A stretch of 64,000 nucleotides of DNA from Arcobacter ellisii (GCF_003544915.1 NZ_CP032097.1:2046001-2110000); one strand, 5' to 3'. Counted from the stretch's first letter, positions 1-8,693 are shown. Notes: a model not told the origin generated them from the sequence alone. Numbers and translations: made by a program.

Positions 1-876
1 ATACCAAGTCTTAGACTTACTATCAAACCTAAAACCACAGGCTTTAATTGAGTCTTTATAAGCATACTGATTTTCTCCAATTACTATTAAAAATCCATTT
101 TGCTCTATAACATCAAGTCCTAAATTGTAGAGTCCTTGATACTCATATTGGTCAAATGATTGGTTATTTTGGAAAGAGTTTTGTTGTGGATTATTTTGCT
201 GATGGTTTGAATTTTGGTGTACATTTCTATTATTTGGATTTTGCACTTGCTGTTGCATAGTTTGATTTTGAGTCTGATTTTGTCTAGCTTGTTGCTGATT
301 ACCAACATTTTTAAAGTTTGGATTAGTAGCTCTACTATTTACATTCTCATTTTGATAAGCATGTTGCTGTTGTTGGTTATTTTGTGGTGCTCTTTGATTA
401 TAGTTTTGATTCTGATTAGCTTGATAAGAACTATCTTGATTTTGCTGATTTCTACTTTTATCATATAGTGAATTACCAAATTGATTCCCAAAACTTCTCA
501 TGGCTCTTTTGAGTCCATCTGTAACAGCTTCTTTACCTGCATTTTCATAGGCATCATTTAAAGCTTTTGCAACACCACTTCCAAATCCTACATCTTGTCT
601 TGAAATTGACTTAGTATGATTTTCATCTTTTACTATTAGTTTTACAACTGCTTTATAACACACTACAAAGTTTTGATTATGGTTTTGTTCTTGGCTTACT
701 TGTTCAAGTTTTGAAATAAGATAAGACCAATTTCCATATCCAAATATTAAATTTGCAGTATCAATAACATCAAATCCTTCTATATAAGATAAAGATACAT
801 TTCCTTTTTCTCTTGTTTTTATTCTACTAGAATCAAGTTCTGAATTTAGAACTTTTAGTTGATTTGCATTAAACAT
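1..876 (-). CDS. Rad52/Rad22-family single-strand annealing protein (3' end outside window)
   Basis: The frame is open from an ATG at 876 to the window edge (292 codons seen), so the C-terminus is missing. Residues 27-140 carry the Rad52-type annealing fold: a YIEGF..VI segment, then FGYGNWSYLI near 45-54, then KEAVTDGLKRAMRSFGN near 115-131, followed by a LYDK end. Proteins of this family anneal complementary single strands in phage- or plasmid-encoded recombination. Residues about 141-245 form a very Q/N-rich, low-complexity linker. The visible end (near 262-292) has a KD..K..GFRFD...TWY pattern that recalls DUF5710-like small domains, which is inference. It is first-transcribed or co-transcribed with the Gp157-like and DUF932 genes, 17 bp downstream of the former. 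An upstream GGAGAAATAA provides a ribosome site. Confidence 0.85.
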   Translation of the reverse strand, partial: MFNANQLKVLNSELDSSRIKTREKGNVSLSYIEGFDVIDTANLIFGYGNWSYLISKLEQVSQEQNHNQNFVVCYKAVVKLIVKDENHTKSISRQDVGFGSGVAKALNDAYENAGKEAVTDGLKRAMRSFGNQFGNSLYDKSRNQQNQDSSYQANQNQNYNQRAPQNNQQQQHAYQNENVNSRATNPNFKNVGNQQQARQNQTQNQTMQQQVQNPNNRNVHQNSNHQQNNPQQNSFQNNQSFDQYEYQGLYNLGLDVIEQNGFLIVIGENQYAYKDSIKACGFRFDSKSKTWY

Positions 877-893
877 AGATTTATTTCTCCTTT

Positions 894-1520
894 CTATGCT
901 ACTAATTTTTCAGATTGATAATCTTCAATTTGTTCTTCAATGAGCAAGATTTCATCTGTTTCTACAGTTTGAGTATTATTTGCTGATGTTCTTTTTGTAT
1001 TCACTTTTATTTTTGCTGGTGTTGTTATTGTAATAGGAATAACATCTACAAATTTCTTTAACTCTTTTTTACCTTCTTTAGTTTGTAAAGCTTTCTCTAC
1101 TGCTTCAATATCAACTGAGAACTTTACATATCCAAGATTGATAAGTGCTTCTTCATTTTTAATGATGATTTCATCTTTTGTTTTTGATGTTGCATTTGTT
1201 AGAGTTAGAGAACTAATGATATTTCCATCAATTCTGTCAATTCCATTTGCTATAAAAATATCAGCTACTTGTATTTTGGCAATATCTAAAGCAATAGTAA
1301 GTTTCTTTTTTAGTGCTTGTAAATCTGATATATCAGAAGTTAAACAATCAATTTTATTTTTAATCTCATTTAGAGAAAGTCCTATATAATCGGCTCTTTG
1401 ATAATATGGTTTTGAGGTATCTTCCAATATAGATTGGAGATACTCTTTAAAAAAGTTGTTTGGTTTATCATCTGAAAGATATTCTATTTGATTTTGTAAT
1501 TGGTAATTTACTAATTTCAT
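894..1520 (-). CDS. Gp157-like phage/plasmid accessory protein
   Basis: The product is 208 aa. The N-terminal half is helical and coiled, with an LSLNEIKNKIDCLTSDISDL stretch. After it come a middle LGYVKFSVDIEAVEKAL element and a Thr/Lys-rich, poorly conserved tail. This layout resembles the siphovirus Gp157 family, which sits beside annealing proteins or single-strand-binding proteins in phages and plasmids and is proposed to inhibit or modulate host nucleases. I assign it on overall layout and context, not on a catalytic motif, so the name is tentative. It lies 10 bp downstream of the DUF932 gene and 17 bp upstream of the Rad52-family gene, forming one operon. Confidence 0.55.
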   Translation of the reverse strand: MKLVNYQLQNQIEYLSDDKPNNFFKEYLQSILEDTSKPYYQRADYIGLSLNEIKNKIDCLTSDISDLQALKKKLTIALDIAKIQVADIFIANGIDRIDGNIISSLTLTNATSKTKDEIIIKNEEALINLGYVKFSVDIEAVEKALQTKEGKKELKKFVDVIPITITTPAKIKVNTKRTSANNTQTVETDEILLIEEQIEDYQSEKLVA

Positions 1521-1530
1521 TCTTTACTCC

Positions 1531-2358
1531 TTATGCAGCAATTAGTGGTGATTCATAAGAACCATCTTTAATATTTGCTATTCTTTCAGCTATATCCCAA
1601 AGACCTTTATTGATTTCTACATCTTTAGAAATAGAAGTAATTTGTTTTGAAGTAAATCTTCGTTTAGTTTCTTTGTTATATCCTGATACTTTTGAAGAGA
1701 GGAAATTTTCTTGCAAGATATTTAAAACTGTATATAAGTCATCCTTTTCATCTTCAATTCTAAGTGGAGTTAAAAGTTCAGTTGGATTATCAAGTTCAAG
1801 GTGTTCTTCAAATCTTAAAGGCAAGGCACTTTGTAAAAAAGTCTCTTTTTCATTTTGATTTAGAGTTATAGATTCAAATTTTGAAATTTTATCAAGTAGT
1901 TTTGGTTTTATTTGAGTAATTTTATTTACAGCATCTATTACATCATTCTCTTTATCTCCTAAATGTTTGATTTTATAGCTATCAAATACGCTATCAGCGA
2001 TGATCAAACCGTTGCTGCATATATATCGATAAATACCAGCACTTATTGTAAAAGCTTTACTTCTATCATGGGAATTAAATAAAAGAAGTTCAACTACATT
2101 TGCATTTGGATTAATTAAATCAGAGAAATGTTGAAACCTAACATAGTGTTGTTGGAAGCCATCTTTATCAAGATTTTTTACTCCAGCTTCACTTACACTC
2201 ACAGGAAACCAAGATTCATTTCTTAGTTGTTCAATAATATCAATAGTACCTATAAAATGGTACTTTGAGCTAACTTCATGATATGGTTGGTTTTGAAATA
2301 GACTGGGTGCTTTTGCCCTTAATTGTTCATTAGTTAGGGGTTTAATTGTTTTTGACAT
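1531..2358 (-). CDS. DUF932 (phage/plasmid-like) protein
   Basis: This 275-aa protein has the hallmark DUF932 core: hydrophobic strands, then NSHD at residues 95-98, then a GIYRYICSNGL block ending at about 118. The family is common on plasmids, phages and integrative elements next to recombination genes, and its biochemical role is not established. The ATG at 2358 follows an AAAAGGATAAAACC ribosome site. It is the first gene of a three-gene minus-strand operon with the Gp157-like and Rad52-family genes, so a role in recombination or DNA maintenance of the element is the contextual guess. Confidence 0.85.
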   Translation of the reverse strand: MSKTIKPLTNEQLRAKAPSLFQNQPYHEVSSKYHFIGTIDIIEQLRNESWFPVSVSEAGVKNLDKDGFQQHYVRFQHFSDLINPNANVVELLLFNSHDRSKAFTISAGIYRYICSNGLIIADSVFDSYKIKHLGDKENDVIDAVNKITQIKPKLLDKISKFESITLNQNEKETFLQSALPLRFEEHLELDNPTELLTPLRIEDEKDDLYTVLNILQENFLSSKVSGYNKETKRRFTSKQITSISKDVEINKGLWDIAERIANIKDGSYESPLIAA

Positions 2359-2432
2359 GGTTTTATCCTTTTTGTTTTTGTGTTTTTATATTTTTGATTT
2401 ATTTGGGGTTTAAAGAGTTTTATATAAAAAGA

Positions 2433-2519
2433 TTATTCATCATCTTTTAAATCTAAGTACTCTTTGACAATGGTTGCTGCAGCTATTACTATTGCGAGTA
2501 AGATTGTGGGTGGTATCAT
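2433..2519 (-). CDS. Putative 28-aa single-pass membrane microprotein
   Basis: A short frame starts with ATG at 2519 and ends with TAA at 2433. It encodes Met-Ile-Pro-Pro, then about 17 uninterrupted hydrophobic residues (LLAIVIAAATIV), then a charged tail with LKDDE. An AAGGGC ribosome site lies inside the last codons of the upstream gene, and the ATG follows that gene's stop by only two bases, which suggests translational coupling. A transmembrane peptide with an acidic cytoplasmic tail resembles small membrane toxins or holin-like peptides, but no family is recognised. Evidence is reading frame, ribosome site and hydrophobicity only. Confidence 0.45.
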   Translation of the reverse strand: MIPPTILLAIVIAAATIVKEYLDLKDDE

Positions 2520-2521
2520 TG

Positions 2522-2746
2522 TTATGCCCTTAAAATAGGCTCATAATCTAATCTATTAACATAACACTTTGTTATTGTGCTAACTGGGAAATAGTTCTCA
2601 AAGGTTTTTTTCTCTTTTTCTTTGCTTTTTGGTTCTATTTTTGTTTCATTTGGCTTATTACTACTTAGATTTTTAATAAGCTTTTTCCATTTTTCATAAT
2701 GCTTCTTTTGTTTTGGAAAATCAAAACATTTAGATTCTTTACTCAT
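2522..2746 (-). CDS. Hypothetical 74-aa basic protein
   Basis: I chose the ATG at 2746 over an earlier one at 2791 because GGATGAG precedes it at good spacing, and because the longer frame would run through a hairpin at 2786-2811. The product is Lys-rich (KQKKHYEKWKKLIKN), with a central KEKEKKTFENYFPVS segment and no membrane part. No family is recognised. It is followed two bases later by the microprotein at 2433-2519. The pair sits between the DUF932 operon and the mobilisation genes, so it is likely element-specific. Confidence 0.55.
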   Translation of the reverse strand: MSKESKCFDFPKQKKHYEKWKKLIKNLSSNKPNETKIEPKSKEKEKKTFENYFPVSTITKCYVNRLDYEPILRA

Positions 2747-2785
2747 ATTCTCATCCTTTTTTGATTTTTGGGATACAAAAATATA

Positions 2786-2811
2786 GAACAACTCATCATT
2801 TTGAGTTGTTC
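2786..2811 (-). terminator. Hairpin with U-rich tail (minus strand)
   Basis: A perfect 10-bp stem (GAACAACTCA / TGAGTTGTTC) with a 6-nt loop is followed on the minus strand by TATATTTTTG. It lies downstream of the replication-relaxation gene and just upstream of the 74-aa gene, so it could terminate the mobilisation operon or act as a 5' leader attenuator. The stem is seen directly and the role is inferred. Confidence 0.45.
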
Positions 2812-2997
2812 CATAGGTTTGGTTGTATTTATGATATATTGTTGAAAAAGTTTGGTTTTAAAATTCTAAAATAAAGAAATCTAAATTTAATAAGAAATTA
2901 CATATATTCGAATACTAAATCTCATCTCAAATACAGTTATTTAGGCTTTCTCTTAAACTATTTAAGTAGTATCCATAATAATTTATAAAATATGACA

Positions 2998-3876
2998 TTA
3001 AATAACTTCATTATTTGACAAATTACTATTACTTTTTTGAATAAAACTTACTTGTTCACCATTGATTAAAGTCCAGTTATTAAAAAAATCTTCTTTTAAT
3101 TCATCATTGGTTTTAAAAATGAAAAAATTATGAAATGTATTAAAAACATCTGTTTTTTGAAGTCTTTGAATTACTGCATCTTTAACACTTTTTTCTTCAC
3201 AAACAATAGCAACTCGATTTGACTTATTAAACTTGAATTTTTTTGATACAACATCTTGAGAAATAGCTAATAAATGTATGTGAAGTTGATCTATTAATCT
3301 TTTACTATCTTTACCATTATGCTGTTCAAATAAAAAAATGTAATTCTCATTATTAACTCTAAATTTTGTACTAATGTCAGGAATAAATGACTTCCCATTT
3401 TCTAAGTAAAATCTATTAATTTCAATAACTGATTTATTATCTTTATTTTTAATAGTTCCTACCTTATCAAAATAGTAATTTAAAAATTTAATTTCACCAT
3501 TATTGTTTTGTAACCATTGATTTAATCCAATATGTAAATCAATTGTAGCTCTTCTGTGAAAATAGTCTTTTGTAGAAATAGGTTTACTTTTTACTTTTTT
3601 TATTTTTTCTTGAGGATAATCTAAATCCTCAAGAAGTACTTTTTCACCAAATTTTGTTAAATAGTAGATGTATTCTAACTTTCCAATTGTTGGGTCTGTT
3701 GGAAATTTAATTACACCAATTAAAGGCTTTTTTTGCTCAGTCATAGGTTTAAGTAAATTAGTTACATCGCCTTTATTTTTATATAATCCTAATCGAGTAA
3801 ATTGAGAAGAACATAAAAATTTATATTTTGCTAAAGAAACTAATGTATCACTCTCTTTTTGTTTTAAATACATCAT
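2998..3876 (-). CDS. Replication-relaxation family protein
   Basis: This 292-aa protein starts at tandem ATG codons behind AAGGAGCTAGA. It has an N-terminal winged-helix-like region (residues about 5-85, typical of the family: a helix pair, then YYLTKFGEKVL). A central segment DYFHRRATIDLHIGLNQWL follows, then a beta-rich FIPDISTKFRVNNENYIFLFEQ region, the pattern of the Replic_Relax (PF13814) family. Members accompany conjugation and mobilisation genes on plasmids and ICEs. It begins 9 bp after the VirD4/TraD-like ATPase gene, consistent with a joint DNA-transfer role. No relaxase is visible in this window, so whether the module is self-mobilising cannot be told. Confidence 0.7.
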   Translation of the reverse strand: MMYLKQKESDTLVSLAKYKFLCSSQFTRLGLYKNKGDVTNLLKPMTEQKKPLIGVIKFPTDPTIGKLEYIYYLTKFGEKVLLEDLDYPQEKIKKVKSKPISTKDYFHRRATIDLHIGLNQWLQNNNGEIKFLNYYFDKVGTIKNKDNKSVIEINRFYLENGKSFIPDISTKFRVNNENYIFLFEQHNGKDSKRLIDQLHIHLLAISQDVVSKKFKFNKSNRVAIVCEEKSVKDAVIQRLQKTDVFNTFHNFFIFKTNDELKEDFFNNWTLINGEQVSFIQKSNSNLSNNEVI

Positions 3877-3885
3877 TCTAGCTCC

Positions 3886-6357
3886 TTAAAATGATTTTGT
3901 AGGAGCTAAAGGTTTTGAATCATCTACTGTGGCTTCAATGATATTCTCATCTTCAATTTTTACGTAGTAATGCTCAAGTTGATATACTATATGTTCTTGA
4001 TATTTTTCCTCATCAATTTCCATATTTATAAATTTATCAGTAGTTTTTATTTTAATAGCTTTATTTGCACCAGCTTTTAAAAAGAATTCACCTTCTTTTA
4101 ATGCTTCTAATTGTTTAATATGAACTTGTATCTCTTTAGACATTTCCATTAAATTTTTATGTGAATTTTGACCAACAATTTTAATATTAGTACAAGATAA
4201 AACCATATCTTCTAATTTATTAGGCATTTGTTTTAATGTTTGGTGTGCAAAAGTTACATACAATTTATAATTTCTTGATTCAGCTAATATTTCTTCAAGA
4301 GTTTCAGTTATATAGTTTTGGAATTCATCAAAATAAACATGTGTGTCAATTATTTCATCTTCTGGATAATCTACTACTCTTTTTTTAACAATTTCTTGAA
4401 TCATTTCTACAATTAATCTTGCTAATAAATTTGCTTCTTTTGGAAGCTTAATAATAATTGTTTTACCTTTTGTATTAATTGCCTCTTCAAGGTCAATAGT
4501 ATCCTCACCCATAACCATATTTAGAAATGTTTCATCTTCATTTAGTAAAGCTTGAATTTTTGTACTTATTGCATCTTTTGTAACATCTAATTTTTCATCA
4601 TCAAATTGAGTTTCAAAAAAATCCCTATGCCATTTATTAGGACTTTTTTTACCTAAATCAACTAACTCTTTTTCACCTTGTATTAATCTTTGTAATTCAA
4701 ATATATTTGAATTTCCTTTTCTTAATAATGTTGCTATACAAGGACCAAGAACTACTTTCATATTAGATGACCATTCTATTCCTAAAACTTTTTCAAGTGC
4801 ATTTATTATAACTTTTGTTCTAAATGCTATATCTTTTTTACTAATTTTTTTATTTTTTTTACTCTTTAAATTAAAGGGATTTATTATAAAAGTAAACCCT
4901 TCTTTTAATGTAAAATCTAGTAGTAATAGATCTTTTTTATCCACAAATTGCATAATCTTTTTTGTACTTTTCCCCATAATATCAAAAAAGATTTTACTGC
5001 ATTGTTTGTTTTGAATATCCTGATAATATAAATATTCAAGTAAAGATGTTTTACCTCCACCTGGTCCTGCTAAAAGATATGAATGTCTTAACCTTTCTTT
5101 TAAAGGTATATAAGTATTAAAACTTTCTAGTGTTTCATCCAATAAAATAGGTTTTGATATTAAATTGGAACTATCTGGTTTCATAAAAACATTAGAAAAA
5201 GATGGAATACTATTAGCTGAATTTCGATGATATGGATAATTAAAGTTTTTTGGCTTTCTTTCTTTATAGTTTGTTTTTTTTGAAATAGTATTATCTATTA
5301 CACTTTTTTCATTTAGTTTTTTATTTAATGTTTTAATCTTAGTTATTTTAGACAACTTATCCATAAAAACTTCACTTCTTCCATCAACACCAATAACTTC
5401 TGAATAAATATCACTCTCAAAAAGAGAAAGATTTTTTTCAGTAAAATTTATACTAAACATTTCTTTTTTAATATTTAATTCATCAATGTTTAAAACTTCA
5501 CTAAAAAAGTCATTGATATTATTTGCTAAAGTTAAGAATCTTTTTAATAATTGTAATCCCTCTTTTTCCAAAGACACATCGTTATGTATAAATTTAATTG
5601 CTTTAGTATGATTCTCATATTCATACTTTTTATCAATATCTTTAAAAATATGTGAAAATATTGTTTTTAAAATTTCTAATTCTCTTTTTTCAAATATAAT
5701 TCCTAAAAACCTATTATCTTCAGATTTATTAATTAATTCATATAAAGGATACTGAACTTCAATAAGTACTTTTCTATATACATAATTTATAAAATCTTCA
5801 TGTTTTGTATTGAAAATATTTTCGATACTATTTCTATCTTGAATTTCTTCATGAATAACTTTTCCCTCAAACTTAACAAAAATTTCAAAATCATATTCAT
5901 TACTAATATTCTCAATTTCACGTAATTTTTTAGATATATTCTCTTCGATAATATCATCAATATTATTGTCATAAATTTCATTTAATTTAAATATTAGTTG
6001 ATTTAAATGCTGATTATTACTACAATTGGCATAATTATTTTTCCAATATTCAAGTAGTAAAAAAAATATTTTTAAAATTTTAGATAAAAACAAATTTGAA
6101 ATATGTTTTTTTAAAACATGAAAGCTCAACCCATTATAATGGCTATTTAGAATCAATGGTATAGTATCTGTTCTACTATAAATAGTTCGTCTATATGGTG
6201 AAACAAAAGATTTATTTTTAAACATTAACTTTTTCTTGAAACTATTATTTTGATATTCAATACTACCATCTTCTGCTACATCTAGTTCTAAATCTTTCAT
6301 AATGATTCTAAGATAACTTTCAAAATTTTCTTTTGTAATTTCTGCTTGACCTATCAT
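3886..6357 (-). CDS. VirD4/TraD-like DNA-transfer ATPase
   Basis: A P-loop ATPase of 823 aa. I place the start at the ATG at 6357, not at 6381, because GGAGAATAAA immediately precedes it and the upstream HTH gene stops one base earlier. Residues 1 to about 400 are a long, charged, unrecognised extension. The ATPase core has Walker A GPGGGKTS (Lys about 436), Walker B VYFDEFQ (Asp about 677, Glu about 678), and a FAHQTLKQMP sensor stretch with the Gln typical of type IV coupling proteins. There is no clear N-terminal membrane anchor. It is probably the coupling or DNA-pumping protein of a mobile element, working with the replication-relaxation protein encoded just downstream. Confidence 0.75.
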   Translation of the reverse strand: MIGQAEITKENFESYLRIIMKDLELDVAEDGSIEYQNNSFKKKLMFKNKSFVSPYRRTIYSRTDTIPLILNSHYNGLSFHVLKKHISNLFLSKILKIFFLLLEYWKNNYANCSNNQHLNQLIFKLNEIYDNNIDDIIEENISKKLREIENISNEYDFEIFVKFEGKVIHEEIQDRNSIENIFNTKHEDFINYVYRKVLIEVQYPLYELINKSEDNRFLGIIFEKRELEILKTIFSHIFKDIDKKYEYENHTKAIKFIHNDVSLEKEGLQLLKRFLTLANNINDFFSEVLNIDELNIKKEMFSINFTEKNLSLFESDIYSEVIGVDGRSEVFMDKLSKITKIKTLNKKLNEKSVIDNTISKKTNYKERKPKNFNYPYHRNSANSIPSFSNVFMKPDSSNLISKPILLDETLESFNTYIPLKERLRHSYLLAGPGGGKTSLLEYLYYQDIQNKQCSKIFFDIMGKSTKKIMQFVDKKDLLLLDFTLKEGFTFIINPFNLKSKKNKKISKKDIAFRTKVIINALEKVLGIEWSSNMKVVLGPCIATLLRKGNSNIFELQRLIQGEKELVDLGKKSPNKWHRDFFETQFDDEKLDVTKDAISTKIQALLNEDETFLNMVMGEDTIDLEEAINTKGKTIIIKLPKEANLLARLIVEMIQEIVKKRVVDYPEDEIIDTHVYFDEFQNYITETLEEILAESRNYKLYVTFAHQTLKQMPNKLEDMVLSCTNIKIVGQNSHKNLMEMSKEIQVHIKQLEALKEGEFFLKAGANKAIKIKTTDKFINMEIDEEKYQEHIVYQLEHYYVKIEDENIIEATVDDSKPLAPTKSF

Positions 6358-6358
6358 T

Positions 6359-6553
6359 TTATTCTCCAATAAATGAAGCAATTTCAGTTATTGTAAAAAA
6401 AACTCCACCTCTTATTTTTTTTGATTTGATTAAACCTTGATTTCTCAATCTGTCCAATGTTGCTACTGAAATATTTAATTCTTCTGCTGCTTCTTTTTTT
6501 TTCAGCAATGATTTCTTATATTTTTGATAAAGTTTTTCAACGTTTGTTGACAT
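6359..6553 (-). CDS. Excisionase/MerR-type small HTH protein
   Basis: A 64-aa protein with a single helix-turn-helix of the excisionase (HTH_17) kind: KKEAAEELNISVATLDRLRNQG followed by a short wing (KKIRGGVFFTITEIASFI). Such proteins bind DNA as recombination directionality factors or small regulators. It starts behind GGAGAAAAAA and ends one base before the ATPase start, with that gene's ribosome site inside its final codons, so the two are translationally coupled. As first gene of the mobilisation operon it may regulate transfer or excision. Confidence 0.75.
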   Translation of the reverse strand: MSTNVEKLYQKYKKSLLKKKEAAEELNISVATLDRLRNQGLIKSKKIRGGVFFTITEIASFIGE

Positions 6554-6609
6554 TTTTTTCTCCTTGATTAAATTAGAAGAGAATTGTAGAAGTTTAATTA
6601 ATTTGATGC

Positions 6610-6640
6610 TTGGCTAAAAAATGCATGTTTTTTTAGCCAA
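6610..6640. terminator. Bidirectional intrinsic terminator
   Basis: A perfect 12-bp stem TTGGCTAAAAAA / TTTTTTAGCCAA surrounds a TGCATGT loop. On the minus strand the stem's T-run supplies the U-tract. It lies just downstream of the 440-aa minus-strand gene and separates it from the HTH/ATPase operon. Confidence 0.75.
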
Positions 6641-6676
6641 ATTTGAATGTAGTTTTTATGGTAAGATTTTTGCGGA

Positions 6677-7999
6677 TTATTCTTTATTAAATATAATGTT
6701 TTTATATTTTAGCTCTTCAATATACTCTTTTAGTAGTTTATGAAGTTTTTTTATTTTATTAATTTCAATTCCTGATACATGATGTATTGTATTATAAAGT
6801 GCTTCTTTATTATAATTTTCAATTTCACATTCATAATCTTCAGTTAAATTTGCAATTTTACTTTTTCTTGTATCAGTAACTTTAATTTTTTTTAATTCAT
6901 TTTTTTCTTTTTTATATTTATCTTTTATATCTTTTCTTATATTCTCAAAGTAAAAATAAATACTTTCAAACAAATCATAAATATAAAAGGCATCTGCATA
7001 TGTTTTTTTTCTTTTTTGATTATCTTTAGGTATAAGTCCTAAACTCTTTGGATTATCTATTTTTTCAATTTTATTTTTTAATATTTCAAAAGGACTTTTG
7101 CTTTTTGAATATTCTTCCTTTATTTTTTTAACATAAGCTATCAGTTCTTCTAGTGGTAGATTCATATTTAAATCAATATTAACTATTTTTGATCCAATAA
7201 ATTCTAAATCACTAAACATAGAACCTATTTTAATTTTCTCAATTCTGTTTATTAAATCACTTTCTGAAAGCGTTGATATAAAATCATTATCTAAAATACT
7301 TATAGGTAATTCTTTGTGAATTTCTATTATATTACTTTTTTCAGTTATAAACATATAATCAGAATAATATTCTATTACATCATTTAACAAAATATTATCA
7401 TTTTGAAGTGCTAAATTACATATTAAATCTTTTTCATAATAAAATTGAATAGCTCTTTCTAATCCATTTTTAATATCACAAATACGAGGAAATGCATCTA
7501 CTTTATATTTATTATTTGAAAAATTATTTGTATGAAATCCTCTAAATGTATATTTAAGAACATCATAATAGTCCATGTTAAAACCCAAATATTGGCTATA
7601 CATTTTTTTTAACTTAGAATATTTTTTTTCTATAGATTTTTCTACTTTAGTCAATTCATTTTTATTAGTAAGCCCATTGTATCTAAGAAATGGTCGTGAA
7701 AACTTTTTAAATATTTTATTTCTAGATAACATCTCTAAAACCAAATTATTAGAAAAATCATAATCTTCTACTTCTTCAATATCTATATATTTTTGATAAC
7801 TTCTATTTGGTAAATTCATTACAAGATTTTCAATAAGGTCTTTATTTTGTTTTTTTGCATCAGCTGTGACATTTCTTTGATAAACATAAGTAATTGTTGG
7901 CTGATACTTAATATCTGTTTTTCGAGTTATATATTCTTCTGTTGGTTTTTCAGAAAAACTTTTTTCAACTACTTTCATTACATCTGTAAAAGTTTCCAT
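6677..7999 (-). CDS. Unrecognised 440-aa protein of the accessory region
   Basis: I do not recognise this gene. The start is the ATG at 7999, preceded by TTAGGGCTGCTA; the frame is open to a TTG at 8017. The product is soluble, rich in Lys/Ile/Asn/Tyr, with no signal or membrane segment. A Tyr-rich middle (YYDVLKYTFRGFHTNN) and a strongly charged helical C-terminal third (KDKYKKEKNELKKIK) stand out. It is transcribed alone, ends in a strong terminator, and faces divergently away from the AbiE-type operon. Position between mobilisation genes and a toxin-antitoxin pair suggests an element cargo or replication/maintenance gene, but nothing in the sequence decides this. Confidence 0.6.
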   Translation of the reverse strand: METFTDVMKVVEKSFSEKPTEEYITRKTDIKYQPTITYVYQRNVTADAKKQNKDLIENLVMNLPNRSYQKYIDIEEVEDYDFSNNLVLEMLSRNKIFKKFSRPFLRYNGLTNKNELTKVEKSIEKKYSKLKKMYSQYLGFNMDYYDVLKYTFRGFHTNNFSNNKYKVDAFPRICDIKNGLERAIQFYYEKDLICNLALQNDNILLNDVIEYYSDYMFITEKSNIIEIHKELPISILDNDFISTLSESDLINRIEKIKIGSMFSDLEFIGSKIVNIDLNMNLPLEELIAYVKKIKEEYSKSKSPFEILKNKIEKIDNPKSLGLIPKDNQKRKKTYADAFYIYDLFESIYFYFENIRKDIKDKYKKEKNELKKIKVTDTRKSKIANLTEDYECEIENYNKEALYNTIHHVSGIEINKIKKLHKLLKEYIEELKYKNIIFNKE

Positions 8000-8108
8000 T
8001 AGCAGCCCTAATTTCAAATTTATTAAATAAAATTGTACATTTATTTATCCTATTTAAACTTTATTCTAACAAATAAAACACGAATTTTATTTCTAAATCG
8101 AACTGTAA

Positions 8109-8114
8109 TATAAT
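8109..8114 (+). promoter_or_regulatory. Candidate -10 box in divergent intergenic region
   Basis: A TATAAT hexamer lies in the 281-bp region between the 440-aa gene and the toxin-antitoxin pair, followed by AAGGAGAATATAAAA and an 11-codon frame at 8168-8203. No matching -35 box is evident. It could make a longer leader transcript for the toxin-antitoxin operon. Confidence 0.3.
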
Positions 8115-8221
8115 CTTATTTAGAAGTTTGAGAAAGAATTTTTACAAGGAGAATATAAAAACAAATTATGGGTTGCATAAATTTTACAAACTTTAAAGCA
8201 TAATAAGTAATTATTCATAGT

Positions 8222-8257
8222 TGTCATTTTGACATATTTATATAAAAATGTTAAACT
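8222..8257 (+). promoter_or_regulatory. Promoter and palindromic operator of the AbiE-type operon
   Basis: TTGACA (8229-8234), a 17-bp spacer and TAAACT (8252-8257) form a sigma70-like promoter 24 bp before the antitoxin ATG. A palindrome TGTCA-TTT-TGACA (8222-8234) overlaps the -35 box, placing it well for autorepression by the HTH antitoxin. Elements are seen; the autoregulation is inferred. Confidence 0.5.
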
Positions 8258-8280
8258 TTCAAATAACAAAGGAGTTCACA

Positions 8281-8693
8281 TGGAAATTACTAATACAATA
8301 TTTGAAACCCTATTAATAAAGAACAATTTCAAGAAAAAAGAATTTGCTGAATATTCAAAAATTCCTTATAATACTGTTGTTGGCTGGAAGAAAAAAAATT
8401 CTGTTCCAGCATATGCTATGGTTATATTAAAAGATATGATTTATAGAAAAAAACTTGATGAACAAACAGAACAATTATTTAAAAGAAATATACAACCAAT
8501 AACAAATCAGAATCATAATTTAACTAAAATAGAAGAGAACAAATTAAAATCTGTATTTTGGGGAACTAATTTTACAACTTATGATATTTTGAAAGGAATA
8601 AGAGAGAAAAATCAAAAGATTTTAAAAAAGATTGAAGAAAATCTACCTTCAAATTTACAAAAACAAATCTTAGGTAAATTAAATTATGCATAG
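8281..8693 (+). CDS. HTH antitoxin partner of AbiEii-type toxin
   Basis: The start is the ATG at 8281 with AAAGGAGTTCAC upstream; an in-frame extension to 8229 lacks a ribosome site. The 137-aa product has an N-terminal helix-turn-helix (KKKEFAEYSKIPYNTVVGWKKK, residues about 17-40), of the kind that uses a Trp in the recognition helix. A charged helical tail ends in EENLPSNLQKQILGKLNYA. Its stop overlaps the toxin start by 8 bp, the tight coupling typical of toxin-antitoxin pairs. It is not the classical AbiEi winged-helix antitoxin; it is a shorter HTH protein in the same position. Likely role: neutralise the toxin and repress the operon. Confidence 0.7.
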
